Assembly: GCF_001667885.1 (NCBI RefSeq)
Contig: NZ_LZJW01000075.1
Coordinates: forward strand, 207,229-271,228
DNA length: 64,000 bases
Direction: 5' to 3'
DNA from: Mycobacterium scrofulaceum
GTDB lineage: Bacteria > Actinomycetota > Actinomycetes > Mycobacteriales > Mycobacteriaceae
Part shown: piece after piece, positions 1 through 8,132 of the stretch
Numbering within the stretch: the first letter of the stretch is position 1
Layout: each line of letters starts with the position of its first letter
Notes under the pieces: model-generated
What the model saw: the letters and a program-made list of their open reading frames with translations, nothing else
What the model was told of the DNA's origin: nothing
The model's database searches: none
Translations under genes and position numbers: made by a program

Positions 1-1
1 C

Positions 2-301
2 GACCCGATCAAAGACGGCAAGAAGACCGTCGCGGTGCTGCAGCACGCGCAGGACGTCACCCGCGTCGTACCCCCAACGCCGGAGGAGCGCGCGTATCCG
101 AAACTCTTCGAGTTGAGGAGGGCGGCCGAGGCGCTCGGGCGCCAATTTCCCGACCTCCCCGGCGAAGCGGTGCTCAGCGTGCTGACGCATTCGCACAGCG
201 TGATCACGGAAAGCGCTGGCGCCGAAGACCTTGAGCGCGCGCAGGCGCTGGCCCGGCTACGGCTGGAAACCCACGCCGGACATCCCGCTCGAGAGGGCTG
301 A
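2..301 (+). CDS. Hypothetical protein, C-terminal part (5' end outside the window)
   Basis: The reading frame is open from the left edge and ends at a TGA at 299-301. A GTG at 35 could be a start, but it has no ribosome binding site in front and the frame continues upstream, so a truncated longer gene is more likely. The visible part is rich in Ala, Leu, Arg and Glu and looks all-helical. A stretch near residues 30-95 resembles the small three-helix-bundle dimerisation domains seen at the end of many mycobacterial proteins. No catalytic motif is visible and I assign no function. Confidence 0.5.
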   Translation, partial: DPIKDGKKTVAVLQHAQDVTRVVPPTPEERAYPKLFELRRAAEALGRQFPDLPGEAVLSVLTHSHSVITESAGAEDLERAQALARLRLETHAGHPAREG

Positions 302-308
302 CGCGGTC

Positions 309-1115
309 TCACTCACCCTTGCGCGGGCGGATCACCTTGCCGGCGGACGTCCCCCCGTCCACCGGCAGCACGGCCCCGGTGACATAGCGCGACCGGTCGG
401 TGGCGAAGTACAACGCCGCCTCGGCGACGTCGTCGGGCGTGCCCTCCCGCTTCAGTGGCCGGTCGTCGCGCATCCCTTGCCGGATTTTCGCCTCGAACCG
501 CGCCAGTTCATCTGGGTCCACGTCGACCGCCGACGAAGCCAGGATCGGCGTGGGGATGCTGCCGGGGGCGATCGCGTTGACTCGAATCTCGTGGCGCGCC
601 AACTCGATTGCCGCCGATTTGGTGAACTGGATGACCGCGGCCTTCGACGCGCGGTAGATCATCACCCCGCCGCCAGCCTGGATTCCGCCGATCGACGTCA
701 GGTTGATGATCGATCCGCCGCCGCTTTCGGCCATGTGGCGGGCGGCATCCCGGGTGCCGGCCATCACCCCCAGGACGTTGACGCCCATCACCCGGTGGAA
801 GTCGGCCAGGTCGTCGTCGAGCAGTCGGCGCAGGGGGCTGGAGATTCCGGCGTTGTTCACCATGACGTGTAGACCGCCGAATCTTTCGACGGTGGTGGCG
901 ACCAACGCGCCGACCTGTTCGGGATCGGAGACGTCCGTTCGCCGGAACAACGCCTGGGCGCCCAACGTGGCGGCCAGCTCCTCGCCCCGGTCGGCCTCGA
1001 TGTCGGCGATGACGACCCGCGACCCCTCGGCCACAAACCGTTCCGCGATCCCGCGACCGATTCCGGACGCACCGCCGGTGACGATGGCAACCTTGCCAGC
1101 CAATTCGTTGACCAC
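309..1115 (-). CDS. SDR family NAD(P)-dependent oxidoreductase
   Basis: A classical short-chain dehydrogenase of 268 residues. The Rossmann nucleotide motif TGGASGIG lies at residues 13-20, NNAG at 87-90, and the catalytic set is Ser141, Tyr154 and Lys158. Asp38 at the end of beta-2 favours NAD(H) over NADP(H). The C-terminal VDGG motif is present. Start is GTG at 1115. The gene stands alone on the minus strand, with an inverted repeat upstream at 1143-1164 that could be its operator. The substrate is unknown; the family oxidises or reduces alcohols, sterols and hydroxyacyl-CoAs. Confidence 0.9.
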   Translation of the reverse strand: MVNELAGKVAIVTGGASGIGRGIAERFVAEGSRVVIADIEADRGEELAATLGAQALFRRTDVSDPEQVGALVATTVERFGGLHVMVNNAGISSPLRRLLDDDLADFHRVMGVNVLGVMAGTRDAARHMAESGGGSIINLTSIGGIQAGGGVMIYRASKAAVIQFTKSAAIELARHEIRVNAIAPGSIPTPILASSAVDVDPDELARFEAKIRQGMRDDRPLKREGTPDDVAEAALYFATDRSRYVTGAVLPVDGGTSAGKVIRPRKGE

Positions 1116-1142
1116 CCGACGAGTTAATCCGCGCCGACCAGG

Positions 1143-1164
1143 TTAAGTCAAGCAGTTGATTTAA
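1143..1164. promoter_or_regulatory. Inverted repeat, possible operator
   Basis: TTAAGTCAA and TTGATTTAA are separated by four bases (gcag) and match as an inverted repeat at 8 of 9 positions. It is an AT-rich island in GC-rich DNA, placed 28 bp upstream of the SDR start at 1115 and 100 bp before the plus-strand gene at 1264. The size and form suit a TetR-type operator, but no adjacent regulator is present. Confidence 0.4.
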
Positions 1165-1263
1165 GCGGCCGGAGGGAGCCGGTACCGCCCGAGGGTTCCC
1201 CTTCTCCCGCGCGCCCGCCATGCTGAGGGGACCAGTTCATCGGGAAACTCGGGAGGGCAAGAC

Positions 1264-2031
1264 ATGAAGGTGTTGGTCGTCGGCGGCAGCGGACTCATCG
1301 GGTCGCAGGTCATCGCCAATCTGACGGAGTTGGGGCACGAGGCGGTGTCAGCCTCACCGCGGTCGGGGGTCGACTCCGTGACCGGCGAAGGTCTCGCCGA
1401 GGCCGTGGCGGGCGTCCACACGGTCGTCGACGTGTCGAATTCGCCGTCGTGGGCCGACGACGATGTGCTCAACTTCTTCACCACCTCCACCCGCAACCTG
1501 CTGGAGGCGGAGCGGGCCGCCGACGTGCGGCACCACGTAGCCCTCTCGATCGTGGGCGCCGATCGCACCCAGGAGAGCGGCTACATGCGGGCCAAGGTCG
1601 CCCAGGAGAAGCTGATCGAGGAATCGGAACAGCCGTACTCGATCGTGCGGGCGACACAATTCTTCGAATTCGTCAGCGGCATCGCCGATTCGGCGAGTGA
1701 CGGCGACACTGTTCGCCTGCCGCATGCGGCGTTCCAGCCCATCGCCGCCAAGGACGTCGCCGCGGCCGTAACACGCGCAGCGGCCGGCGAACCGACCAAT
1801 GGCGTCACCAACATCGCGGGTCCCGAAAAGCTGGGCATGGACGACTTCGCCCGCGCCAGCCTGGCAGCGGACGGTGATGCACGCCAGGTCGTGACGGATC
1901 CGACGGCCCGTTATTACGGCGCCGAACTCGATGACCACAGCATCGTCCCCATCGACGGGGAAGACCCGACGATCTACCCCACTCGCTTCAGCGACTGGAA
2001 AGCCAGTCAAACTCCCAGCGGTGCGCGCTAG
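1264..2031 (+). CDS. NAD(P)-binding atypical SDR (NmrA/YwnB-like)
   Basis: A 255-residue atypical short-chain dehydrogenase. It begins with the Rossmann motif GGSGLIG at residues 7-13 typical of NmrA-like and isoflavone-reductase-like proteins. The classical Tyr-x-x-x-Lys motif of true SDRs is replaced by the region around GYMRAK, as in this subgroup. Start ATG at 1264 follows a GGGAGGG ribosome binding site. Such proteins either act as NADPH-dependent reductases on quinones and other small molecules or sense redox cofactors. The downstream SDR at 2062 is on the same strand with a 30-bp gap, so the two may be co-transcribed. Confidence 0.88.
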   Translation: MKVLVVGGSGLIGSQVIANLTELGHEAVSASPRSGVDSVTGEGLAEAVAGVHTVVDVSNSPSWADDDVLNFFTTSTRNLLEAERAADVRHHVALSIVGADRTQESGYMRAKVAQEKLIEESEQPYSIVRATQFFEFVSGIADSASDGDTVRLPHAAFQPIAAKDVAAAVTRAAAGEPTNGVTNIAGPEKLGMDDFARASLAADGDARQVVTDPTARYYGAELDDHSIVPIDGEDPTIYPTRFSDWKASQTPSGAR

Positions 2032-2061
2032 CCGACCGCGGAAAGCCCGGGGGTGAGAGCG

Positions 2062-2805
2062 ATGCCACGAGTCGCATTGATCACCGGAGCCAGCCGTGGA
2101 ATCGGGGCGGCGACCGCGCGGGTCCTCGCCGAGGGGGGCATGCGGGTGGTGGTGAACCACCGCGCGAGCGCGCCGGAAGCCGATGAGGTGGTGGCGAGCA
2201 TCACCGCAGCCGGCGGTGAAGCCGTCGCGATTCAAGCCGATGTCACCGTGCCCGGTGACGTGACGGCGATGGTCGATGAAATCGCGCAGCGCTGGGGTGG
2301 GGCCGACGTCCTGGTCCACAATGCGCTGATCCCCTTCGTCGTCACCTCGTTCGCCGACCTGACCTGGGAACAACTGGGTGGCAAGGTGAACACCGAGCTG
2401 CGCGCCGCATACCTATTGACGAAATCCGTTGTGCCGCACATGATTTCTCGGGAATATGGCCGGTTGATCTATCTCAGCACCGGCCTTTCGCGTCGTCCGC
2501 GCGAAGGGATGATCGCGCTGGGCACGGCGAAGGCGGCGCTCGACCAGTTCGTCCGCTACGTCGCCCTCGAGCTGGCGCCGCACGGGATCACCGCGAATCT
2601 CGTCGCGCCCGCCACCGTGGGCGGCACGAAGGTAACCGGCCAGCTCTCCTCCGAGCGGGTGCGTCAGCTCGGCGACGCCGCGCCGATGGGGCGGCTCGTC
2701 ACCCCCGAGGAGGTCGCCCACACGATCGCGTTCTTGGCCAGTGCGGACTCGGGTTTCACCACTGGGCACTACCTGCCGGTCAACGGCGGCCTTGCGATGG
2801 ACTGA
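2062..2805 (+). CDS. SDR-fold protein lacking the catalytic tyrosine
   Basis: A FabG-like short-chain dehydrogenase fold with TGASRGIG at residues 8-15 and the VNGG C-terminal motif. Ser139 is kept, but the active-site Tyr is Leu153 (ALGTAK, with Lys157 retained), and the usual NNAG is HNAL. These changes should abolish or alter normal dehydrogenase chemistry, so the protein may be a binding or regulatory SDR. ATG at 2062 is preferred over GTG at 2053 because GGGGGTGAG lies just ahead and MPRVALITG is a standard SDR beginning. The next gene starts 5 bp after the stop, so the two are likely co-transcribed. Confidence 0.88.
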   Translation: MPRVALITGASRGIGAATARVLAEGGMRVVVNHRASAPEADEVVASITAAGGEAVAIQADVTVPGDVTAMVDEIAQRWGGADVLVHNALIPFVVTSFADLTWEQLGGKVNTELRAAYLLTKSVVPHMISREYGRLIYLSTGLSRRPREGMIALGTAKAALDQFVRYVALELAPHGITANLVAPATVGGTKVTGQLSSERVRQLGDAAPMGRLVTPEEVAHTIAFLASADSGFTTGHYLPVNGGLAMD

Positions 2806-2810
2806 ACACC

Positions 2811-3677
2811 GTGCACACCATCGATTTGGCCTACGTCGGGCGCGGCATTCACGAAGAATTGGTCGCGTATGTGGCCGATCAGGAGGGTTACTTCCACGAT
2901 GAGGGTGTTCACGTCGCGGTGCGGGACGGAATAGGCTGGGACACAGAGCGTCTGCGCTCCTGCGCAACTATTGGCCTCGGGCGTGCCCTGTTATCGCGAC
3001 TGACGCACGGCATCGAATGGACGGTGTTGAGCGTCAACACGCACCGTCCGCTGTTCTGGTTTCTGGGCGGCACCGGGGTGACATCCATGGCGGATCTTCG
3101 CGGGCGCCGGCTTGCGGTGCACGCCCCGCACACCGCGCCGGGCTGCTTCGCCCGAATCGTGCTGCGCCAGCACGGCCTTGATCCCGATCACGACCTCGAG
3201 TGTGTGGTGCGCGCGCCCGGTGACTACCAGATGGATTTGAGGAAGCTGCGGGATAGGTCGATCGACGCCGCGTATGTCGGGAGCACCCTTGATCCCGAGC
3301 AGGTCGCTGATGAGGAAGGCTTCCACGCGCTGGCCTGGGTGGGAGATCATTTTCAGATTCCCACCGTCGGAGTCGCCGTGGATCCGACCCGGCTTCCGAT
3401 CGACAGCCCGGCTGTCCAAGCGGTGGTGCGGGCCAACCGGCGTGCGCTGAAGACGATGGCGGAACGGCCCGATTTGGCGATCGGCCACATGGCGTCCTTC
3501 TTGAACCGGCTGACGGCCGCCGAGGTGCAACGCCACTACGAGCGCTACATCGGTCCGTACTTCACCGCCGACGGCCGGGTGGACCTCGATACCGCCCAGC
3601 GCGCGCTCGACGCGGTCGCCGTCGAACTCGGCGTCACGCCGGTGCCGGCCCAGCGGATCTACCAGCCTGCCGTCTAG
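2811..3677 (+). CDS. Solute-binding-protein-like protein without signal peptide (NMT1/THI5 or decarboxylase-like fold)
   Basis: 288 residues, GTG start. The pattern resembles periplasmic-binding-protein type II folds of the NMT1/THI5 and SsuA type. It has an early beta strand, then a segment around residues 95-120 (MADLRGRRLAVH) typical of the ligand-binding lobe, and later an RANRRALKTM helix. No signal peptide or lipobox is present and no ABC transporter genes lie nearby, so it is probably cytosolic. Members of this fold without export signals include thiamin-pyrimidine synthases and 4,5-dihydroxyphthalate decarboxylase, so an enzyme is possible. It follows the SDR at 2062 by 5 bp. Confidence 0.8.
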   Translation: MHTIDLAYVGRGIHEELVAYVADQEGYFHDEGVHVAVRDGIGWDTERLRSCATIGLGRALLSRLTHGIEWTVLSVNTHRPLFWFLGGTGVTSMADLRGRRLAVHAPHTAPGCFARIVLRQHGLDPDHDLECVVRAPGDYQMDLRKLRDRSIDAAYVGSTLDPEQVADEEGFHALAWVGDHFQIPTVGVAVDPTRLPIDSPAVQAVVRANRRALKTMAERPDLAIGHMASFLNRLTAAEVQRHYERYIGPYFTADGRVDLDTAQRALDAVAVELGVTPVPAQRIYQPAV

Positions 3678-3826
3678 CCGGGCACCGAAAAAAACGTGGT
3701 CGGTTCAGGCTCACTCGGCCGCGAAGCGCCGCTCGCGCCGACGATCGGTGCTGTCCGTTGCGCTCCGCGGGCCGCCCGGACGCGGTATAAGACATGGGGA
3801 CGAGTCGAGCAAACGAGGAGCGATCG

Positions 3827-5467
3827 ATGCGTGTGCAACCCGCAAGCGGTGCCCCCGTCGAGCAAACGCTCCTCACCCGGCGAGGATTCATCGCTGCCGG
3901 CATCGCCGGGGGGTTCGCGCTTACGGCGTGCAGTCAATCCAAGCCCCCGCTCACCGGCAATGCACAGATGGCCGCCGCGATCGACGCGGCCGAGGCCGCC
4001 AGGCCGCACAATGGCCGCACCGTCACCGCCAGCCTGACCGCTCAATCGGTCCAGATCGACCTCGGCGGTCCCGTTGTCCGCACGCTGGCCTACGGCAACT
4101 CGATCCCCGGAGCGCCGATTCGGGCGCGCATCGGAGACGAGCTGGTGGTGAACGTGTCGAACCGGCTCGACCATCCGACGTCGGTGCACTGGCATGGCAT
4201 AGCGCTGCGCAACGACATGGACGGCGCCGCGCCCGCCACCCCGAACATCCCCGCCGGCCAGGACTTCACCTACCGCTTCTCCGTCCCGAATGCGGGCACC
4301 TACTGGGCCCATCCGCATAACGGGCTGGACGCCGACATGGGCCTGTATCTGCCCGTCATCGTCGACGACCCGACCGAGGGCAATTACGACGCCGAATGGA
4401 TTGTCGTTCTTGATGACTGGACGGACGGCATCGGGAAGTCGCCCCAACAGCTCTACACCGAACTGACCAGCCCGAACAAGCCCGCCCCGCCAAGCGCCAC
4501 CACAACGCCGCCCACCACTTCGACGACCTCGACGACCAGCGAGACCTCGACGACGTCCTCGACGACTGAGACCTCCGCAACGTCGACCAGCCCGACCAGC
4601 TCGGCGAGCCCGCCGCCGCCGTCGGCGGCGACGTCGGGGGGAAGCGTCGGCAGAAGCGATCTGCTCGGTGGCGACGCCGGCGACATCGCCTACCCGTACT
4701 ATCTGATCAATGGCCGAATCCCGGCCGCCCCCATGACCTTCAGCGCGAAGCCGGGGCAGCGCATCCGGATCCGGTTCATCAACACCGCCTCCGACACCAC
4801 GTTCCGCGTCGCGCTGGCCGGTCATTCGATGACGGTCACCCACACCGACGGCTACCCCGTGGTCCCGGCCCAGGTCGATGCGCTGCTGATCGGGATGGCC
4901 GAGCGCTACGACGTCATTGTCACCGCCGCCGACGGCGTATTCCCCTTGGTGGCACTCGCGGAGGGAAAGAACGCTGTGGCCCGCGCGCTGCTGTCCACCG
5001 GCGCGGGCAGCCCGCCCGACCCCGGACTTCAACCGGCCGAACTGAATCGGCGGGTGGGCACGGTGGAGATGTTCACGGCGACAACGCCGGTGAACCTGGG
5101 CCGGCCGCAGCCGGATCTGAATCTCCCGGTGGTGTTGGGCGGCAACATGGTGCAATACAACTGGACCATCAACGGAAAGCCCTATAGCGACACCGAACCG
5201 TTGCACGTCCGGGAGGGCGAACGTCCCACGATCACGTTCGACAACACCACGATGATGTACCACCCGATTCACCTGCACGGCCACACGTTCCAACTGATCA
5301 AGGCCGACGGCAGCCCCGGTCCCCGCAAGGACACCGTGATGGTGCTACCCAAGCAGAAATTGCTCGCCGTGTTGGTGGCCGACAATCCGGGATTGTGGAT
5401 GTTGCATTGCCACAACACTTATCACCAAGAGGCCGGGATGCAAACTCGGCTGGATTACGTGTTCTAG
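3827..5467 (+). CDS. mmcO: Multicopper oxidase, Tat-exported lipoprotein (MmcO-like)
   Basis: A 546-residue laccase-type copper oxidase. The N terminus has a twin-arginine motif (Arg18-Arg19, TRRGF), a hydrophobic stretch and a lipobox ending at Cys35, so it should be exported by Tat and lipid-anchored. Copper ligands are visible: HWHG near 121, HPHNG, HPIHLHGHTF, and HCHNTYHQEAGM near 527, giving type 1, 2 and 3 sites. M. tuberculosis MmcO (about 504 residues) oxidises Cu(I) and protects against copper. This copy is longer because of a Ser/Thr/Pro-rich insert at about 222-275. ATG at 3827 has GAGGAG six bases ahead and is preferred over 3794; TATAAG at 3786-3791 is a possible -10 box. Confidence 0.92.
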   Translation: MRVQPASGAPVEQTLLTRRGFIAAGIAGGFALTACSQSKPPLTGNAQMAAAIDAAEAARPHNGRTVTASLTAQSVQIDLGGPVVRTLAYGNSIPGAPIRARIGDELVVNVSNRLDHPTSVHWHGIALRNDMDGAAPATPNIPAGQDFTYRFSVPNAGTYWAHPHNGLDADMGLYLPVIVDDPTEGNYDAEWIVVLDDWTDGIGKSPQQLYTELTSPNKPAPPSATTTPPTTSTTSTTSETSTTSSTTETSATSTSPTSSASPPPPSAATSGGSVGRSDLLGGDAGDIAYPYYLINGRIPAAPMTFSAKPGQRIRIRFINTASDTTFRVALAGHSMTVTHTDGYPVVPAQVDALLIGMAERYDVIVTAADGVFPLVALAEGKNAVARALLSTGAGSPPDPGLQPAELNRRVGTVEMFTATTPVNLGRPQPDLNLPVVLGGNMVQYNWTINGKPYSDTEPLHVREGERPTITFDNTTMMYHPIHLHGHTFQLIKADGSPGPRKDTVMVLPKQKLLAVLVADNPGLWMLHCHNTYHQEAGMQTRLDYVF

Positions 5468-6288
5468 GCGTTCGAGGCCAGGAAGTCCAGCAGTAGCCCG
5501 TTCACCGTCGCCGACTGCTCGATCTGTGGGCAGTGGCCGGCCCCGTCGATCACGACCGAGCGGGCGCCGTCGATCTCCTTGGCGATCTCGGCGGCCCAGC
5601 CGGCCGGCAGCAGCTTGTCGTCTCCCCCTTCGACGACGACCGTCGGTACGCCGATGCGCTGGTAAGCACGCGCGCTCGACGGGGTCGGGGGCCGCGACGA
5701 GCCCGGGCGACGAAAACGGGCCGCCGCCACCGCCTCCCACGCCCCCGGTGTGGTGCTCGACGCGTGGCGCCGGCCCACGTATTCCTCGTCATCCGGGTAC
5801 CCGGGGTCGTGGAACAGGGCTTCGACGATGCGCCGCATGGCCGGAAGAGTGGCGTCATATTCCTGTAGCGCCTCGAAGTGCTTGTTCTGCTGGATCTCTC
5901 CACCCCCGCAGATGATCGCCATGCTGCGGACGGGAAGCAGCGGCTTGTCGGCGGTGGCGTCGGTGAGCAGGTTGATCGCCCCCATCGAATTACCCACGAA
6001 GTGCGCGGAATCGATCCCGAGCAGCTCACAGAACCGAGCCACGTGCCGGATCCGCATCCCGCGCCCGTCGACGAAATCGATGACTTTCGCCGAGTGCCCG
6101 AAGCCCAGCTGGTCCGGTGCCAGCACTCGATACCGGCCCGCGAGCGCGGCGATGTTGCGTTCCCAGCCGAGTTCGGCGCTGGCACCGAATTCCCCACCGT
6201 GCAACAGCACCACCGGATCGCCGTCGCCCGCCTCCAGGTAGCCGGTCGTCAGGCCGTCCACCAGCATGCTCTTGCGCGCGAAGTCCAT
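5464..6288 (-). CDS. Alpha/beta-fold hydrolase (meta-cleavage-product hydrolase type)
   Basis: A 274-residue alpha/beta hydrolase. The oxyanion region HGG is at residues 30-32, the nucleophile Ser101 lies in GNSMGA, the acid is in the GGDDKLLP segment and the catalytic His is in GAGHCPQ near the C terminus. The family includes MhpC, BphD and HsaD, which cleave C-C bonds of ring-fission products. It is the last gene of the mhp-like operon: its ATG overlaps the TGA of the cyclase gene (TGATG), so translation is coupled. Its own stop overlaps that of the convergent multicopper oxidase in a shared CTAG. Confidence 0.9.
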   Translation of the reverse strand: MDFARKSMLVDGLTTGYLEAGDGDPVVLLHGGEFGASAELGWERNIAALAGRYRVLAPDQLGFGHSAKVIDFVDGRGMRIRHVARFCELLGIDSAHFVGNSMGAINLLTDATADKPLLPVRSMAIICGGGEIQQNKHFEALQEYDATLPAMRRIVEALFHDPGYPDDEEYVGRRHASSTTPGAWEAVAAARFRRPGSSRPPTPSSARAYQRIGVPTVVVEGGDDKLLPAGWAAEIAKEIDGARSVVIDGAGHCPQIEQSATVNGLLLDFLASNA

Positions 6289-7280
6289 CACTTGACCGCG
6301 ATCGGGTTGACCGGGGAGCCGACCGCTCCGACCACCCGCAGCGGCGGCGCGATGAGCTGGAACTCGTACACGCCGTCGGCGGCGCAGTCCTCGGCCAGCG
6401 CGGTGAGGTCCCAGTATTCGCCGAAGATCATCCCCATGTCGCGCAGGCAGAGCAGGTGCAGGGGGAAGGTTATTCCGTCGATGCCCGACACCAGGTCTTC
6501 GACCTGGAGGTTGTCGGCGGCGACGGCCGCGATCTCGTGGTCGTGCAGCCACTGGGCGCATCGCCAGTCCAGTCCGGAGTAGCCTTCCGTCTTGTTCCCG
6601 GTCATGAGAAACCTTGTCCACCAGCCGGTCCGGATGAGCACGATGTCGCCTCGCCCGATCGTCACGCCTTGGGCGCGAACCACGTCGTCGAGTTCTTCCG
6701 GCGAGATCGGGTTCCCCGCTTCGAGGAAGACCTCCGCCCCGCGGTGGCGAACCAGGTCCAGCAGCACACCGCGGGACGTGATGCCCTTGACGTCGACCTT
6801 GTCGATACCGCAGTGGTAGGCGCCCATGCTGGTCACCGAATCCGCCGCGAAGCCGTTGTAGAGGTGGTCGTCGTAGTAGACGTGGGAGAGCGCATCCCAC
6901 TGGCTCGCCGCCTGCAACGGCATGATGATGATGTCGTCGTTGAAACGGAACGGGTTGTCGGCCGTCATGTAGCCACTCAGCTGCTGGGCCAACGGGTTAC
7001 GCGGCCAACTGGGCCCGTACTTGGCCAGCGTGTGCACATCGCCGCCGTCGACGGTCATGATGTGGACCGGGTTGTGCCGGAATTCGAACGCGCCCTGCGG
7101 ACCGGAGGCGCCGAAGTCGACCCCGAGCGGGAACACCTTGCCGTGTCTGACCAGACTCGCGGCCTGGGAGACCTTGTCCGCCGTGATGAAGTTGAGCGTG
7201 CCGAGCTCGTCGTCGTCGCCCCACCGTCCCCAGTTGGAGACGTCACGGGCGGCCCGCCGGAAGTCAGTCAAGTCGGTCAC
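6288..7280 (-). CDS. Cyclase-family protein (kynurenine formamidase-like metal hydrolase)
   Basis: A 330-residue member of the cyclase/Kyn-formamidase family (PF04199 type), recognised by the QWDALSH segment (Trp128, Asp129, His133), the downstream YYDD and the RTGWW segment. These enzymes hydrolyse amide, lactone or ring bonds using a metal. The GTG start at 7280 is chosen because AAGGAG lies five bases ahead and GTGA forms a 4-nt overlap with the stop of the preceding SDR; the upstream ATG at 7298 lies before that ribosome binding site. Its place in the operon suggests hydrolysis of a ring or lactone intermediate. Confidence 0.88.
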   Translation of the reverse strand: MTDLTDFRRAARDVSNWGRWGDDDELGTLNFITADKVSQAASLVRHGKVFPLGVDFGASGPQGAFEFRHNPVHIMTVDGGDVHTLAKYGPSWPRNPLAQQLSGYMTADNPFRFNDDIIIMPLQAASQWDALSHVYYDDHLYNGFAADSVTSMGAYHCGIDKVDVKGITSRGVLLDLVRHRGAEVFLEAGNPISPEELDDVVRAQGVTIGRGDIVLIRTGWWTRFLMTGNKTEGYSGLDWRCAQWLHDHEIAAVAADNLQVEDLVSGIDGITFPLHLLCLRDMGMIFGEYWDLTALAEDCAADGVYEFQLIAPPLRVVGAVGSPVNPIAVK

Positions 7281-8101
7281 CGGGCTCCTTCCTGCCATTG
7301 TAAGAGGTCACGCGCGGTCGCGGCGCCCACGTTTCCGCCGTCGACCCAGATGACCTGACCGGTGATGTAGCTGGCCGCAGCACTATTCAAGAAGAGCAAT
7401 ACCGCGGCCTGCTCGCCCGGGTCGCAGACCCGGCCCAACGGCTTGGGGATGTCGTCGAGGAAGCCCTGCCCGTACGCCGTGCGCAGCTGGTCGAGGATCG
7501 GGGTTTCGGTGACGCCCGGGCCCGTGCAGTTGATGCGGATGCCCTTGGCCCCCAGTGGCGTAGCGCTTTGCATGGTGTAGAAGATGATCGCTTCTTTGGA
7601 CAGTTGGTAGCCGTTGCCAAGGGCCTCGGGGTTGGCGTGGCACCAGTCGATGCCCTCCTGCATCGTGGCGGTGTTCAGCAGGGCCGCCACTACCGGCGCG
7701 TGTTCGCGATAGGCGGCCGCCGCGAGCGAGGAGACGCTCACGATCGACGATCCCGCGGCCATCTTGGAAACCAGCGCCTCGGTGAAATGGCGTAGTCCCA
7801 GGAAGTTGACCGTGGCGACCAGCGTGGGGTCACCGATCCCGGACGAGACGCCGGCGACGTTGAAAAGCGCGTCGACCGGCCCGTCGATCGACCCGGTGGC
7901 GGCATCGATCGAACCCTGGTCCGCCAGGTCCACTTGACGAAAGTCGTTGAGCTGGAAGTCGGGCCGGCGCTTGTCCAGTCCGACGACGTCGGCACCGAGT
8001 TCGGTGAGTTGCCGAACCAGCTGGCACCCGATGCCCGAGGCGCATCCGGTCACCACCGCGCGGCGTCCGTCGTAGCGCCAGAGGTCGTCGATCGATCCCA
8101 A
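7277..8101 (-). CDS. SDR family oxidoreductase (hydroxysteroid / coniferyl-alcohol dehydrogenase type)
   Basis: 274 residues with TGCASGIG at 18-25, a Ser in VSVSSLAA, and Tyr165/Lys169 (GYQLSK), so the catalytic set is intact. Asp near the end of beta-2 (VGLDKRR) suggests NAD(H). A long insert between the Ser and Tyr is typical of the 3-alpha-hydroxysteroid and coniferyl alcohol dehydrogenase subgroup. The start is TTG at 8101 with CAGGAG six bases upstream. The gene belongs to the mhp-like operon and probably oxidises a ring or side-chain alcohol of the substrate. Confidence 0.9.
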   Translation of the reverse strand: MGSIDDLWRYDGRRAVVTGCASGIGCQLVRQLTELGADVVGLDKRRPDFQLNDFRQVDLADQGSIDAATGSIDGPVDALFNVAGVSSGIGDPTLVATVNFLGLRHFTEALVSKMAAGSSIVSVSSLAAAAYREHAPVVAALLNTATMQEGIDWCHANPEALGNGYQLSKEAIIFYTMQSATPLGAKGIRINCTGPGVTETPILDQLRTAYGQGFLDDIPKPLGRVCDPGEQAAVLLFLNSAAASYITGQVIWVDGGNVGAATARDLLQWQEGAR

Positions 8102-8132
8102 GGCCGTCTCCTGATTCAGCGACCTTTCGGAG

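Noticed and set aside
4356..4686. Ser/Val-rich minus-strand frames
   Set aside because: They are the antisense of the Ser/Thr-rich linker of the multicopper oxidase.
6289..6900. N-terminal extension of the alpha/beta hydrolase frame
   Set aside because: It overlaps the cyclase gene and shows no domain; the ATG at 6288 overlaps the cyclase stop as expected in an operon.
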